Positions 1-7,420 are shown, numbered from the stretch's first letter. The stretch is DNA of 19,174 nt from Chloracidobacterium sp. (GCA_016712045.1 JADJRV010000022.1:1-19174); one strand, 5' to 3'. Made by a program: numbers and translations. Notes: generated from the letters alone by a model not told the origin.

Positions 1-114
1 GAATTAGTTGATCTAACCTCCTATATTGGTGAAATAGGATTGGATTTTTCATATGAGTTCAAAGATTCAATGGACATACAGGTTGAGTCATTCCAGTTTG
101 CGATAAGTGTTTGA
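1..114 (+). CDS. 3' end of an unrecognised protein (partial)
   Basis: An open frame enters from the left edge and ends at TGA 112-114, giving 37 residues with a mixed acidic/hydrophobic composition (ends ESFQFAISV). No start is present in the window and the family is not recognised. Amino-acid use looks protein-like, but the piece is too short to be certain it is coding. Confidence 0.4.
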   Translation, partial: ELVDLTSYIGEIGLDFSYEFKDSMDIQVESFQFAISV

Positions 115-340
115 GGCACAAATCCAAAATTCGTAACGATCCATTCGAGGAAAGCGAAACGACGGTGGTTAAGTTATTGAAAGAGTAATTATCCATTCCA
201 GTTGTCTTTCATTGGTTTTCGGGCTCTCTCGCCGTCTTAGATCAAGTAATAGATAACGGACATTATTTTTCGATTAATCCTGCAATGATTAAATCAGTTG
301 CAGGCAAAAGGTGATCTCCTAGGATTCCAAGGCAGAAATT

Positions 341-430
341 TTAACTGAAACTGATGGCCCGTTCGTCAATGTTGGCAATCAGTGCGGTGCCGTCGGATAT
401 TGCATCGTTGAGCGTTTTTAGCTTCCACAC
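341..430 (-). CDS. Possible 29-residue small protein
   Basis: On the minus strand a GTG at 430 is preceded by a clean GGAGG (442-438) with 7-nt spacing, and opens a 29-codon frame ending TAA at 343-341. The peptide reads VWKLKTLNDAISDGTA then LIANIDERAISFS, an unbiased protein-like composition. A second frame starting at a nearby TTG also uses this Shine-Dalgarno but is shorter. No family recognised. It could be a real small gene or the leftover of a larger one. Confidence 0.28.
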   Translation of the reverse strand: MWKLKTLNDAISDGTALIANIDERAISFS

Positions 431-632
431 TGGTCAACCTCCGATTTGAGGGCTCGAAACCTCGTAAAAAGAAAACTTTATGCGAATCGTTAGACCCATA
501 AAGTAGAGGCTTCCTCAAGATAAGGTAGGGAAAACAAAAGACGGAAAACTATTATCGTGAGGCCAAGCGCTTCGTTCAAACTTCCCCATCATCGCGCCAT
601 ATTTTCGAGCGGGGACACGAATTAGTAGTCGG

Positions 633-646
633 TTGTCAGTTGTCAG
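633..646. repeat. Short tandem repeat TTGTCAG x2
   Basis: Two adjacent copies of TTGTCAG just downstream of the 666-1121 gene, within a longer GTCGGTTGTCAGTTGTCAG stretch. Low-complexity; no role assigned. Confidence 0.4.
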
Positions 647-665
647 TTTTTCGGTGATCGCGATC

Positions 666-1121
666 TTATACTTCTCCATTTAGGATCGCGTCAAGCTGTG
701 TGGTTTCGAGGATAGCGACGTCGTCGAGAAACTCTTCGCGTTCCTCAGGTAATAGGGGGCCAAATGCTGCCTCGGTGAAGCTTTCAAAACGAGTCGGTTT
801 TTGGTGTTTGATAATGATATAGATATGCTTCGCTAATACCATTGCCTTTGCGATACCTTCCGCGAGCTCTGCTTCCTTAGCCATTTCCGCTTGATAGCGT
901 TCGTATTCCGCCGCAAGATCTCTTTCCAGCCCGTCGATGAGCACATCAAATTCGCGCAGCTTTTCATCGACCATCGCCTTATCAGCAGCAGAAACCCGCA
1001 CACCCGCTGCCAGACCATCTCTGATCTGCTTACGATACCCTTCGCGCGTCTCAATAAATTCCGCCGAGTGCGCGAGGTTCTGTTTGTATTCGTCGGGCAT
1101 CTCGTATTCTTTGCGTTCCAT
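666..1121 (-). CDS. Hypothetical coiled-coil protein, 151 aa
   Basis: Intact minus-strand gene. The ATG at 1121 follows a purine-rich ribosome site (AGAGGAAGAG) directly upstream, supporting this start. The product is highly charged and mostly helical: residues about 10-95 are rich in E, K, R and A with heptad-like spacing, including a Gly/Val break around DGLAAGVRVS, followed by a hydrophobic AKHIYIIIKHQKP patch and an acidic tail. There is no signal peptide or clear membrane helix, so a cytoplasmic protein is likely. No family recognised. It lies 12 bases downstream of the broken gene at 1134-1340 on the same strand and may have been co-transcribed with it. Confidence 0.55.
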   Translation of the reverse strand: MERKEYEMPDEYKQNLAHSAEFIETREGYRKQIRDGLAAGVRVSAADKAMVDEKLREFDVLIDGLERDLAAEYERYQAEMAKEAELAEGIAKAMVLAKHIYIIIKHQKPTRFESFTEAAFGPLLPEEREEFLDDVAILETTQLDAILNGEV

Positions 1122-1133
1122 TATTCTCTTCCT

Positions 1134-1340
1134 CTAAAAATCTCGGTAGTTGGTGCGTCTACTCCAGGGCATGTCTTCGAGCGGGGTCCAGCCGGTGCCG
1201 GCGTCGCATTGGGACTTGGTGGTGGTGCAGACCTCGAGCTGTGTGACCGGGTGGATCTCCCAGTGGGTGCGGCGGATCGGGTGTTTGTCGCCGATGTGCT
1301 GGGTGTCGAGCATCGCCTCAGGGAATCTCGTAACAGTCAT
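1134..1340 (-). pseudogene. C-terminal fragment of a larger unrecognised protein
   Basis: A 68-codon minus-strand frame contains LDTQHIGDKHPIRRTHWEIH followed by PVTQLEVC and ends shortly after GTGWTPLED. This resembles the conserved C-terminal end of secreted bacterial proteins of unknown function that carry an LDT-H...NWEIHPV-type motif (recognition from memory, not checked). An in-frame TAA sits immediately before the ATG at 1340 and no Shine-Dalgarno is visible, so the N-terminal part is missing. It is probably a remnant, or the tail of a gene cut by an upstream frameshift. Confidence 0.4.
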
Positions 1341-1860
1341 ATCTTACCAAGGCGTCCCCATGCCTCAATTTTAGCTCATTCTTGCTTGCTTCTGTCGAAA
1401 CGAGGCGTTCTGCTATTGGTCCGGCGGCACCCGTAAGCCGCTAGTTAATGTTTTTCTTAGAAACGGGCTCGTTAATTACCTGAAACTTGCTCCCGGCTCC
1501 ATCCCGCATACTTGGCGTTCGTCGCACTCACTACCTATTAGGCGGAAGACAAAGAGTTGTTACATTAATTAATAATGTTTGTGCACTTTACGCCCCGGGC
1601 GGGGAGCAAGTCGCCCCCAATGATAAAAAGGAGAAGTAGGTCTCGCACAAATAAAAGAGGTCTATTTTTACTGGTGTCGCTGAAATGTAGTAAATAAAAC
1701 AATTGGTTTCAAATAAAACGTCTATCGCGATAGACACAATGCGAAAAGAGATTCGTTTGACATTGGTGCCCCCCCCCGGCGGCGTCACACTGTGGTTTTT
1801 ATTACACCGTAGCGTCGACCAATGGGAATTATCTACGAATCGACAATAGGAGTGACAGAT
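1341..1860. other. 520-base region without a convincing gene
   Basis: No frame here has both protein-like composition and a ribosome site. It holds a small AT-rich inverted repeat (ACATTA/TAATGT, 1562-1578), a TTGACA at 1757-1762 without a matching -10, a run of nine C at 1769-1777, and the Shine-Dalgarno AGGAG at 1848-1852 that serves the next gene. It presumably contains that gene's promoter. Confidence 0.4.
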
Positions 1861-2892
1861 ATGCTGAATGGTCCAGCCGCCGAAAAACGTAAAGTGCAAA
1901 TCGAGAAAATTATAGACAATACTCAGACGCTACTTCGAACGAAGACACGTAACTCTTTCAAGGATGTGCAAGCTATGAGAAGTGGAAGCAAAGTCAAAGT
2001 CTCAAACTTGAGGATTTGGAGAATGAGTTGTCGATTATGGCGTATCCGGAAGAATACGCGGAGATGCCCGTCGCATTTGTCGCTGACGAATTTGGAGTTA
2101 GCGTTTCGTCATGTCAACCAAATGATCATGAATCATGAACTTCAGGTTAGTCGAACAACGGAATATTCGAAGCAAGATCTCATATCTAGAGATGAAATTG
2201 ATCGAGCAATCGATATAGGTATTGACGAGCTTTGAAATTGTCAAACGACGAACCGGAGAGGTATTCGAAGCGGCTGTGGCATGCATTGAGGTCAATGACT
2301 ACGAGAAAACCGCACAGTGCTATAGCCGACTAGAGGCAAGGAATCATACGGTAATCGACTTTCCGCATTGGAGTCGGGATCTTAATGCTCGATGGAAATC
2401 TAGAAGACGCGCTCTCAACGATCAGAGCCATCCACAAATACGCGATTCGAAGATTGGATCGTGTTTCTCACGTATTTAGCTCGGATCTTGGCAGTCCTGA
2501 AATCGAATGAAAACGGAATAAATACGTTTCACGAAACCCTTCTCTCGATCGTCGATAGCAAGTCCATGGAACCCTATCGTGATTATTTCGATAGCCGCTC
2601 AAAGATACCGGCCAAGCAACACGATCCACTTCAGCGAAAAGCAATGCTTATCGCAACTTCCGTTCAGCGTTCCTTAACGAAATATCGGTTTACCCAACAG
2701 TTCAAACGATATAACGGCCGTAATTCAGAAATGCGAGAGGAGGAATTTGAGGCGTTAATCCGCGACTCCATATTCAGCGTTTTGCAGGCGGAAGAAACCT
2801 ATGCCGATTCTAATGTAAGCAAGCTGTTTATCGATACTTTATCCGCAGAAATTCCAAAATGGTTTGCACCCGCAAAACAGTTCCCCAAATGA
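1861..2892 (+). pseudogene. Frame-broken unknown gene, possible HTH protein
   Basis: The start is clear: AGGAG at 1848-1852, 8 nt, then ATG 1861. Reading on, the protein-like frame changes repeatedly: frame 1 to about 1965; another frame to about 2130 (LEDLENELSIMAYPEEYAEM, then PVAFVADEFGVSVSS); back to frame 1 (SRDEIDRAIDIGIDEL) to 2235; a third frame (EVNDYEKTAQCYSRLEARNH) to about 2385; another (GNLEDALSTIRAIHKYAIRR) to about 2505; and frame 1 to TGA 2892 (KWFAPAKQFPK). Joined, this would be one protein of roughly 340 residues. The VAFVADEFGVSVSS part looks like a helix-turn-helix recognition segment. The family is not recognised. A terminator follows at 2953. It is either a decayed gene or a real gene with sequence indels. 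Confidence 0.5.
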
Positions 2893-2952
2893 AATCCACA
2901 CAGGCTAGGTTTCCTTTCCAATCTAGCAACATGAAATCTTGACTGCACGCGC

Positions 2953-2980
2953 AAGTGTCCATCTGCGATGGACACTTTTT
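2953..2980 (+). terminator. Rho-independent terminator
   Basis: AAGTGTCCATC and GATGGACACTT form a perfect 11-bp stem with a TGC loop, followed by a T run (TTTTT reaching 2980). It lies 60 bases past the stop of the 1861-2892 gene and is the natural end of that transcript. Confidence 0.85.
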
Positions 2981-3046
2981 CTCATTCTCTCCCGAATAGC
3001 TGACGGGTCTCATTGGCGTTGTTCGAGGAAATGTCTTCAATCTCAT

Positions 3047-3083
3047 GAGGTGATCACCGTTACAGAGGTGATCAACCGTTACG
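3047..3083. repeat. Tandem direct repeat, two copies of about 18 bp
   Basis: GAGGTGATCACCGTTACA (3047-3064) is followed immediately by GAGGTGATCAACCGTTACG (3065-3083), identical apart from one inserted A and the last base. It sits about 40 bases before the iterons and downstream of the initiator gene, so it may belong to the same origin. Each copy contains the palindrome TGATCA. Confidence 0.75.
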
Positions 3084-3123
3084 TGAGTTGTTCGACGGAG
3101 AAATGTTCTTTTTTTCCGCTGTC

Positions 3124-3171
3124 GTAGGTGGACTGTATATCGTAGGTGGACTGTATATAGTAGGTGGACTG
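3124..3171. repeat. Three head-to-tail 18-bp iterons (putative origin)
   Basis: GTAGGTGGACTGTATATC (3124-3141), GTAGGTGGACTGTATATA (3142-3159) and a 12-base third copy (3160-3171) follow each other with no spacer. An 18-bp period puts each copy at almost the same helical face. Iterons beside a replication initiator gene (3189-4180) are typical initiator binding sites in plasmid and phage origins. That this is an origin is inference from position and structure. Confidence 0.7.
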
Positions 3172-3203
3172 AGGACTCAGACGACAGTCTAGAATTCTAG
3201 ACT
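3169..3203. repeat. Small hairpin plus perfect 18-bp palindrome at end of rep
   Basis: CTGAG-GA-CTCAG (3169-3180) is a 5-bp hairpin fused to the last iteron. Five bases later AGTCTAGAATTCTAGACT (3186-3203) is a perfect palindrome that contains the stop codon of the initiator gene (TAG, 3191-3189). Such structures are common around nick sites of rolling-circle origins, or may act as a bidirectional pause or terminator. There is no T run, so an ordinary terminator is less likely. Confidence 0.6.
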
Positions 3204-4180
3204 CGGTCCCACAGTATTACTCAGTTGAATGACACCCGGCTTCTTTACAAGCTTTGAGATCTGCATAGTATGTTGCTCTTTGCTTTGCAAAAACGGGAGC
3301 CTATAGAAATCTGCTCCAAATAGGTTGAGCAAACTTAAAAATCCAATCAGATGTCGTGCTTTGGTTCCGCCATATGCTTTTATGAGTTGCTCGTGCGGTT
3401 CGATATTTCTCTCCAACTTCGAAAGGACCGCGTCCAAACCGCATAGGCTTAAAGTTGTTCTCAGGACTCTTTCTATAACATCATCGGTAGCTACGATATT
3501 TGCTTTCCTATTGGGTAAACCAAACTCCTTACGCATGGCGGTAACCGCACGAGGTTTTATTAACGAGTGTTCAAATCGTAAAATACCAGATGAATTTGCT
3601 CGCTCATAAGGCGTATGCTTCCGACTCATAACCTCATGCTCCTTGCTGTAAAGTCGAGAGCGCATTGAAGGAAGTTTGCCGCATGGTTGAAAAACTGCAG
3701 TTGTGTCATTCCAGAGGATTCGATCGTAGTTACCAATCCTGTTTCTGGCAGTTCTTAATATTGTAGGAATCAACTGGCTTCTTTCCAGAATAAAGTCTAT
3801 AGCAAAATCGACTCGACTGACGTCTGCGGAAGACCGTGCATCATAATCCATTCCTGCATTATTCGATACATACTCGGACAATCGGTCAAGGGCTAATGGC
3901 ATCTGACCTTCGTTCAAAAGAAAGAGGTTCGAACCATAAAGCCATGCCCCTAATGAGACCTCAGCTCGTAGATACCACCTATCTATACGATTCTTCGAAA
4001 GCGTAAGGTTAGGCTCATGACTGCCCTTCACCCCGTTAAAAACCCAGTATCTCCCCTACCGCCCGTATTGAAAGGGTTGTGCCAGCCCATTTCTAATAAT
4101 TTATCGGTAGATATACAATAGAAGCATCGTTGATTCACAGCAATGGTATCGATCCCTTTATGGACGACTTCGATATTCAT
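3189..4180 (-). CDS. Replication initiator, phage gpII/X-like (frameshifted)
   Basis: Probable initiator protein that would nick or bind the element's origin. The ATG at 4180 overlaps the stop of the upstream HTH gene (ATGA) and begins with a GIDTIAV-type N-terminus. The frame breaks in a GGGG run near 4031 and resumes as a conserved body. There the pattern YLRAEVSLGAWLYGSNLFLL, then PLALDRLSEYVS, DVSRVDFAIDF, RSRLYSKEHEV and GILRFEHSLI matches what I recall of the phage replication CRI / gene II-X family (Pfam Phage_CRI and Phage_X) of filamentous phages and small plasmids. Joined length is about 330 residues, normal for the family. Iteron-like repeats lie directly past its stop. Adding one G restores one frame, so the gene may be intact in reality. 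Family call moderately sure; catalytic tyrosines not assigned. Confidence 0.6.
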
Positions 4181-4401
4181 GCGTTCGTCTCATCAGGCAA
4201 AGTTGTCGACAAGTTTGATTGCTCACAGCTTTTTAGAAAAGCATTTAAATGTGATTCCCCATATAAGATGCGGTTTCCGATTCGGTAGAAAGCAATGGCC
4301 CTGGAATTCCGCTTTCTGATCAAAGTCATTTGACTTATTCCAATAATCTCTGCGGCCTCCTTCTCAGTAAACCGCTTTTCAATTGCAATCTGTTCAGCCA
4401 T
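4177..4401 (-). CDS. Small HTH DNA-binding protein, excisionase-like
   Basis: A 74-residue protein. The start chosen is ATG 4401, behind GGGAG, rather than upstream starts that only add unlikely sequence. Residues about 10-60 read FTEKEAAEIIGISQMTLIRK, then RNSRAIAFYRIGNRILYGES, the pattern of the MerR-type/HTH_17 fold used by excisionases and small plasmid regulators: a helix-turn-helix followed by a short wing with the FYRIGNRILY strand. Its stop overlaps the initiator start, so the two are translationally coupled. Likely roles are directionality factor for the integrase or regulator of replication; the sequence alone does not decide. Confidence 0.7.
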   Translation of the reverse strand: MAEQIAIEKRFTEKEAAEIIGISQMTLIRKRNSRAIAFYRIGNRILYGESHLNAFLKSCEQSNLSTTLPDETNA

Positions 4402-4441
4402 AATATTTGTGTCTCCCTGTAGTGCTGGTATCATCCTCACT

Positions 4442-5240
4442 ATGCAAACACGATCCATGAAAATCAAGGAAAAGGCCTCAAATCGTGTCAAAAATCTTCG
4501 AGGCAGAAGCGCCACAAAGACCACGCGCAATCGTTCACGCTTTCAGTGTCCTACGAAATTAAGTGGTTTAATCGAAAAGACAAATTGGGTCGAACCGGGA
4601 CCCAAGTTAGCCCCATATTATGAAATTCTGAACATCAAAACGGTTAGGCTTCATGACGATAAGACGAACGACGCAATCCAACTTTCTGTTGATCAATATG
4701 AACTCATGCGATGCACTTTGCTGAGTTGTTTAGCGGACGCACCAGCAAAACTGAAAAAGTTCGTTTTCGGGACAATAAACGATTCACTCCGAAAGTGCCG
4801 TGGCAGGTATGAAGACTACAGGTATCAACCAAGATTCTTCATCGACTCGTAAAGTTAAAACCCGTATTGGAAGTTTGCGAGCGTTGGCCGCGATAATCAC
4901 TGACTGACTGAATCCTCGTCAATAGTTTTACAGTTTGGACCCCGACGGAAAAGTTTGGATCACTGCTCCTTCCATGCTGATTGAAGCGATAGATGGTGTC
5001 TTACTTTCGCGAATACGATCATGCGAGGAATGCAACAGAATTTTTTGGGCGAGTCGAAAAGACAATAGAGGTTGCTCCGAAAAGCATGCCACAAATCTTG
5101 CCAGGAAAACTAGTAAGCTCCACTGGAAAGAGAAAGGAAATATGAATAAATCTAACGGTTATCTTAGAAAACGTCGAGGAAAGACTCAATTCCCGGAGCC
5201 GGCAATAGATATTGGAGACTCCCAAATCAGTCCTAATTAA
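4442..5240 (+). CDS. CGNR-like zinc-finger protein (frameshifted)
   Basis: Divergent from the HTH gene by about 40 bases. The first open stretch (4442-4852) ends near YEDYRYQPRFF; a later frame (from about 4935 to TAA/TAG 5240) reads LDPDGKVWITAPSMLIEA then RIRSCEECNRIFWASRKD and GCSEKHATNLARK. The second part resembles the CGNR-type zinc ribbon common in actinobacterial and acidobacterial hypothetical proteins: CxxC, an IFWA-(K/S)R core, then CSxK(C/H) before a basic helix. The middle (4853-4934) has stops in every frame, so at least one indel or a true break separates the halves. The start is uncertain; no good Shine-Dalgarno was found. Probably a nucleic-acid-binding protein of unknown function. 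Confidence 0.45.
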
Positions 5241-5297
5241 TCATTGCGTGATCAGTATTTATTACCCGGGCTGCTTCGACCGCCGAAAGCCGCGAAC

Positions 5298-6506
5298 TTA
5301 CAAAGTCACCGAAATACGTGGCGCTTTCCTTACGCTTTCCGAAGTCAAATTTACATAACGCAAAAAGGTCTTCAACTGGGTATGCCCGGTAACCTTCATT
5401 GCTTCGGCCTGAGGCATTCCACTGTTCACCATTCGCGTGGTTGCAGTGTGTCGACAATCGCGAAATCGGAAGCCAACTATGTTGGCGTTACGGCAGGCAG
5501 TTTTGAAGCTATTCTTTATCGATCGAACACCAAACACGCTATCATTTAGATCATTTGGACTCAGTGACCGCAGACGCTCGAGTTCGTTATGTAAACGCGG
5601 GGTCAGCCCAACGATTCTTTCAGTTTCGATCTTCGTATTTTCCGCACGGACTTTGATAATTCCATTAACAAATTCAACATCAGTCAGACTAGCTTGAAGA
5701 TTTCATCAGGCCGCATTGCGGTATCCAAAGCGCAGATGAGAATTGGTTTTAAGTGTCGCCGTTCGTTTTACGCATTCGGCCAAAAGACGCGACTCTTCTT
5801 CATAGGTGAGAATCTTGTCTCTAGCTTTCTCAGGCATGGGAAATCATATTCTCGGTCTTCCTAAATGGATTCTCGATCAGCCAGCTTTCATTAACCGCGA
5901 AGTTTAACATTCGTCGTAAGGTTGCCAGTTCGCGATTAACGGAAGACAGTTGTCGATCAGTAGTTCGTTTTCTCTGAGGATTGTTTTCTTTGCACGTTTC
6001 TTTCCCTCTACTGTCTCACGCACTATTTTTTTCATTTCTATCTCAACCGGGGTATTGAGTCTGTCGGTCCTGAACCTCTCAATGTCTCTAGGCTTGATCG
6101 ATCTAATTGGCTTCTTGCCAAAATAGTTGACGGCGATCTTCACATAGGTCAATACAGGTCTAAAGGATTTTAACCCGGCCACTTTGCCCCCATCTTTGAT
6201 AACTGCCGCGAAGACCTTCGATTCTTTATATTTTTCAGCTAATTCAACAAAGCTCATTTTGTCCGCATTCAGAGTTTCTTCGCCATGTTGGGAGAGTTCG
6301 TCCCGCATCTTACGAACCTCTTTCCAAACGTCCGAGAGTTTTCCGCTTTCGACGCGGCGGAGTTTTTCCTTGGTTCTGCCCGTTTCGTCAGCGTATTGAA
6401 TCCGAGCATACAATTTCCCCTGCATCCGTCTGTAACCACCTTCGCGCGAACGGGCTCTCCTGGAGTTCCGAGACTTTCCGGATGAAGCCTTATTTGGTTC
6501 TGGCAT
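5298..6506 (-). CDS. Tyrosine recombinase / integrase (frameshifted)
   Basis: Start ATG 6506 has a strong AGGAGG site. Residues 1-60 are a basic arm-binding region (RMQGKLYARIQYADETGRTK), followed by a SAM-like core-binding domain (VNYFGKKPIRSIKPRDIERF). The frame breaks near 5956, 5835, 5750 and 5695. Reassembled, the catalytic half shows Arg in ALDTAMRPDEIFKL, Lys in ENTKIETERIVGL, the box RFRDCRHTATTRM, GHTQLKTFLRY with the likely nucleophile Tyr, and stop at 5298. The first His of the usual HxLRH box is Arg here. Total span equals 403 codons, normal for the family. It lies next to its likely target, the tRNA-Thr remnant. It is probably the element's integrase; whether active depends on whether the frameshifts are real. 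Confidence 0.75.
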
Positions 6507-6550
6507 TATTTCCCTCCTATATCCTTATATCCTTATCTATATCATATAGA
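6507..6550 (-). promoter_or_regulatory. Integrase upstream region with palindrome and direct repeats
   Basis: Just upstream of the integrase Shine-Dalgarno are repeated TATATCCTTATATCC units (about 6518-6533) and a perfect 15-bp palindrome TCTATATCATATAGA (6536-6550). On the minus strand a TTGACG lies upstream (about 6575-6570) as a possible -35, but the -10 is not clear. These could be operator or arm-type sites for the recombinase or its directionality factor; this is inference from position. Confidence 0.45.
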
Positions 6551-6590
6551 CCATGATATCTAGAGATTCGTCAAGAATCCAACTGATTGA

Positions 6591-6613
6591 AGAAGATTTC
6601 GGTAAAATCTTCT
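6591..6613. repeat. 9-bp inverted repeat near attachment site
   Basis: AGAAGATTT-CGGTA-AAATCTTCT, a perfect 9-bp stem with a 5-base loop, about 70 bases inside the tRNA remnant. There is no strong T tract on either side, so it is more likely a protein site or weak terminator of unknown purpose. Confidence 0.5.
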
Positions 6614-6682
6614 AATCGTTAGCTTTAATGATGGTTAGGAGCTTTATTGAGTTTACACGAACAATGGAGAAACGAATACCGT

Positions 6683-6732
6683 TTCGATTCGTAATCGAAA
6701 GGTCGTCGGTTCGACTCCGATGGACGGCTCCA
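6683..6732 (+). tRNA. 3' half of tRNA-Thr(CGT): attachment site remnant
   Basis: A complete anticodon arm (TTCGA-TTCGTAA-TCGAA, anticodon CGT at 6690-6692), a 5-base variable loop (AGGTC), a T arm (GTCGG-TTCGACT-CCGAT), a 3' acceptor strand GGACGGC, discriminator T and encoded CCA (6730-6732) are present. The matching 5' acceptor GCCGTCC and the D arm are absent: upstream sequence is unrelated. This is not a functional tRNA but the typical footprint of an integrase that recombines within a tRNA 3' end. The same tRNA (E. coli thrW type) is a known integration target. Confidence 0.85.
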
Positions 6733-6738
6733 TATATT

Positions 6739-6772
6739 AAAAAGGGCGTTGCCAATATGCAACGCCCTTTTT
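6739..6772 (+). terminator. Rho-independent terminator of the original tRNA gene
   Basis: AAAAAGGGCGTTGC pairs perfectly with GCAACGCCCTTTTT around a 6-base loop (CAATAT). It begins 6 bases after the CCA of the tRNA remnant. The A and T flanks make it usable on both strands, so it may also stop leftward transcription from the 6826-7113 gene. Confidence 0.85.
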
Positions 6773-6825
6773 CTACCTACCAAGCAACATTTCGGCTCTC
6801 GAACCTACTAGATCGTATCGATAAC

Positions 6826-7113
6826 CTAATGCGGCCGGAATTGAAACGCTGATCGGACACGTATATCTTTCGGGCTGAGTAGAGTCTCGCTCTTTGCCCG
6901 CTTTACACGTTTTACCACCGGGGCTTTTTCTACCGGCTCGTGCGAATGTCCTACAACACCAGGCAGAACACACATCATACCGACGAAAACCAAACCAAAC
7001 GCCACAAACCCAAAGGCCGTGAGTGCAAACATCGTCATCGCACCGCCGAGCCAAACTACCCCTACCGCTACTGTGAACAATGCCCAAAGGAATGAATAAA
7101 ATTTCGGTGTCAT
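6826..7113 (-). CDS. Small membrane protein, 95 aa, hypothetical
   Basis: The ATG at 7113 is preceded by GGAGGT at a 10-base distance, which decides this start over a longer upstream frame. Residues 1-55 form two hydrophobic helices (about FYSFLWALFTVAVGVVWLGG and MTMFALTAFGFVAFGLVFVG), followed by a hydrophilic tail of about 40 residues rich in Lys and Val (KAPVVKRVKRAKSE), presumably cytoplasmic. No family recognised. It is the first chromosomal gene after the tRNA terminator, divergent from the universal stress gene across a 307-base gap. Confidence 0.6.
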   Translation of the reverse strand: MTPKFYSFLWALFTVAVGVVWLGGAMTMFALTAFGFVAFGLVFVGMMCVLPGVVGHSHEPVEKAPVVKRVKRAKSETLLSPKDIRVRSAFQFRPH

Positions 7114-7420
7114 GATCTTATTAAGTACCTCCAATAAAGTTTGGCTCGAACGATATGTCGGGGCCGCTTTTCTATGTCGCAAGCGGCGTTCCATACGCGA
7201 AACTCAATGTTTATCGATATCAGAGCGTTTCACAACATGCGTAGAATTCCACGTTCCCGTAAGGTTTTGCGTGATTTTTCGCAGGCAAAAAAGGGCGGAC
7301 GGACGGCCATCAGCTTGGCGAATGCCGTTGTCGCAAGCGGTTCGACATCTAGCCCCGTATCGCATCAAAGGGTATGACGATTGCATATAAATATGGTGTA
7401 GATACGGAGGTACTCAATTG
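7114..7420. promoter_or_regulatory. Divergent intergenic region, promoters for 7113 and usp
   Basis: No supported gene. It must hold both divergent promoters. An AT-rich TATAAATATGG stretch at about 7386-7396 is a possible -10 for the stress gene, 30 bases before its start, without a convincing -35. A frame at 7207-7377 has no ribosome site and was not called. Confidence 0.3.

Larger units (their letters stand above)
1..6732. mobile_element. Integrated element (right end), left boundary outside window
   Basis: The stretch left of the tRNA-Thr remnant carries a tyrosine integrase, an excisionase-like HTH protein, a phage/plasmid-type replication initiator and iteron-like repeats, and is more AT-rich than the cytochrome region to the right. 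The right boundary is fixed by the tRNA 3' half (6683-6732), a classic integrase target, with the integrase gene starting about 180 bases from it. In the usual arrangement an intact tRNA-Thr(CGT) would lie at the other junction, left of position 1; no second copy of the tRNA 3' end is seen inside the window. Whether genes left of about 3000 belong to the same element is inference. Confidence 0.55.

Noticed and set aside
891..1436. 181-codon plus-strand open frame
   Set aside because: Antisense to the 666-1121 gene, which has a ribosome site and protein-like composition; this frame has neither.
1757..1762. TTGACA as promoter of the 1861 gene
   Set aside because: No acceptable -10 hexamer 16-18 bases downstream; that place is GC-rich and includes a C run.
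3124..3171. Possible CRISPR array
   Set aside because: Repeats are contiguous with no spacers, are only 18 bp, and no cas gene is nearby; iterons explain them better.
4888..4900. ACTG tetranucleotide repeat
   Set aside because: Three short copies in a broken part of a gene; likely chance.
1..6682. A second copy of the tRNA 3' end (left att site) inside the window
   Set aside because: No match to the T arm or acceptor sequence was found by eye left of 6683.
7207..7377. Plus-strand frame (about 56 codons) between the membrane protein and the stress gene
   Set aside because: No Shine-Dalgarno, biased basic composition, and it lies where divergent promoters must be.
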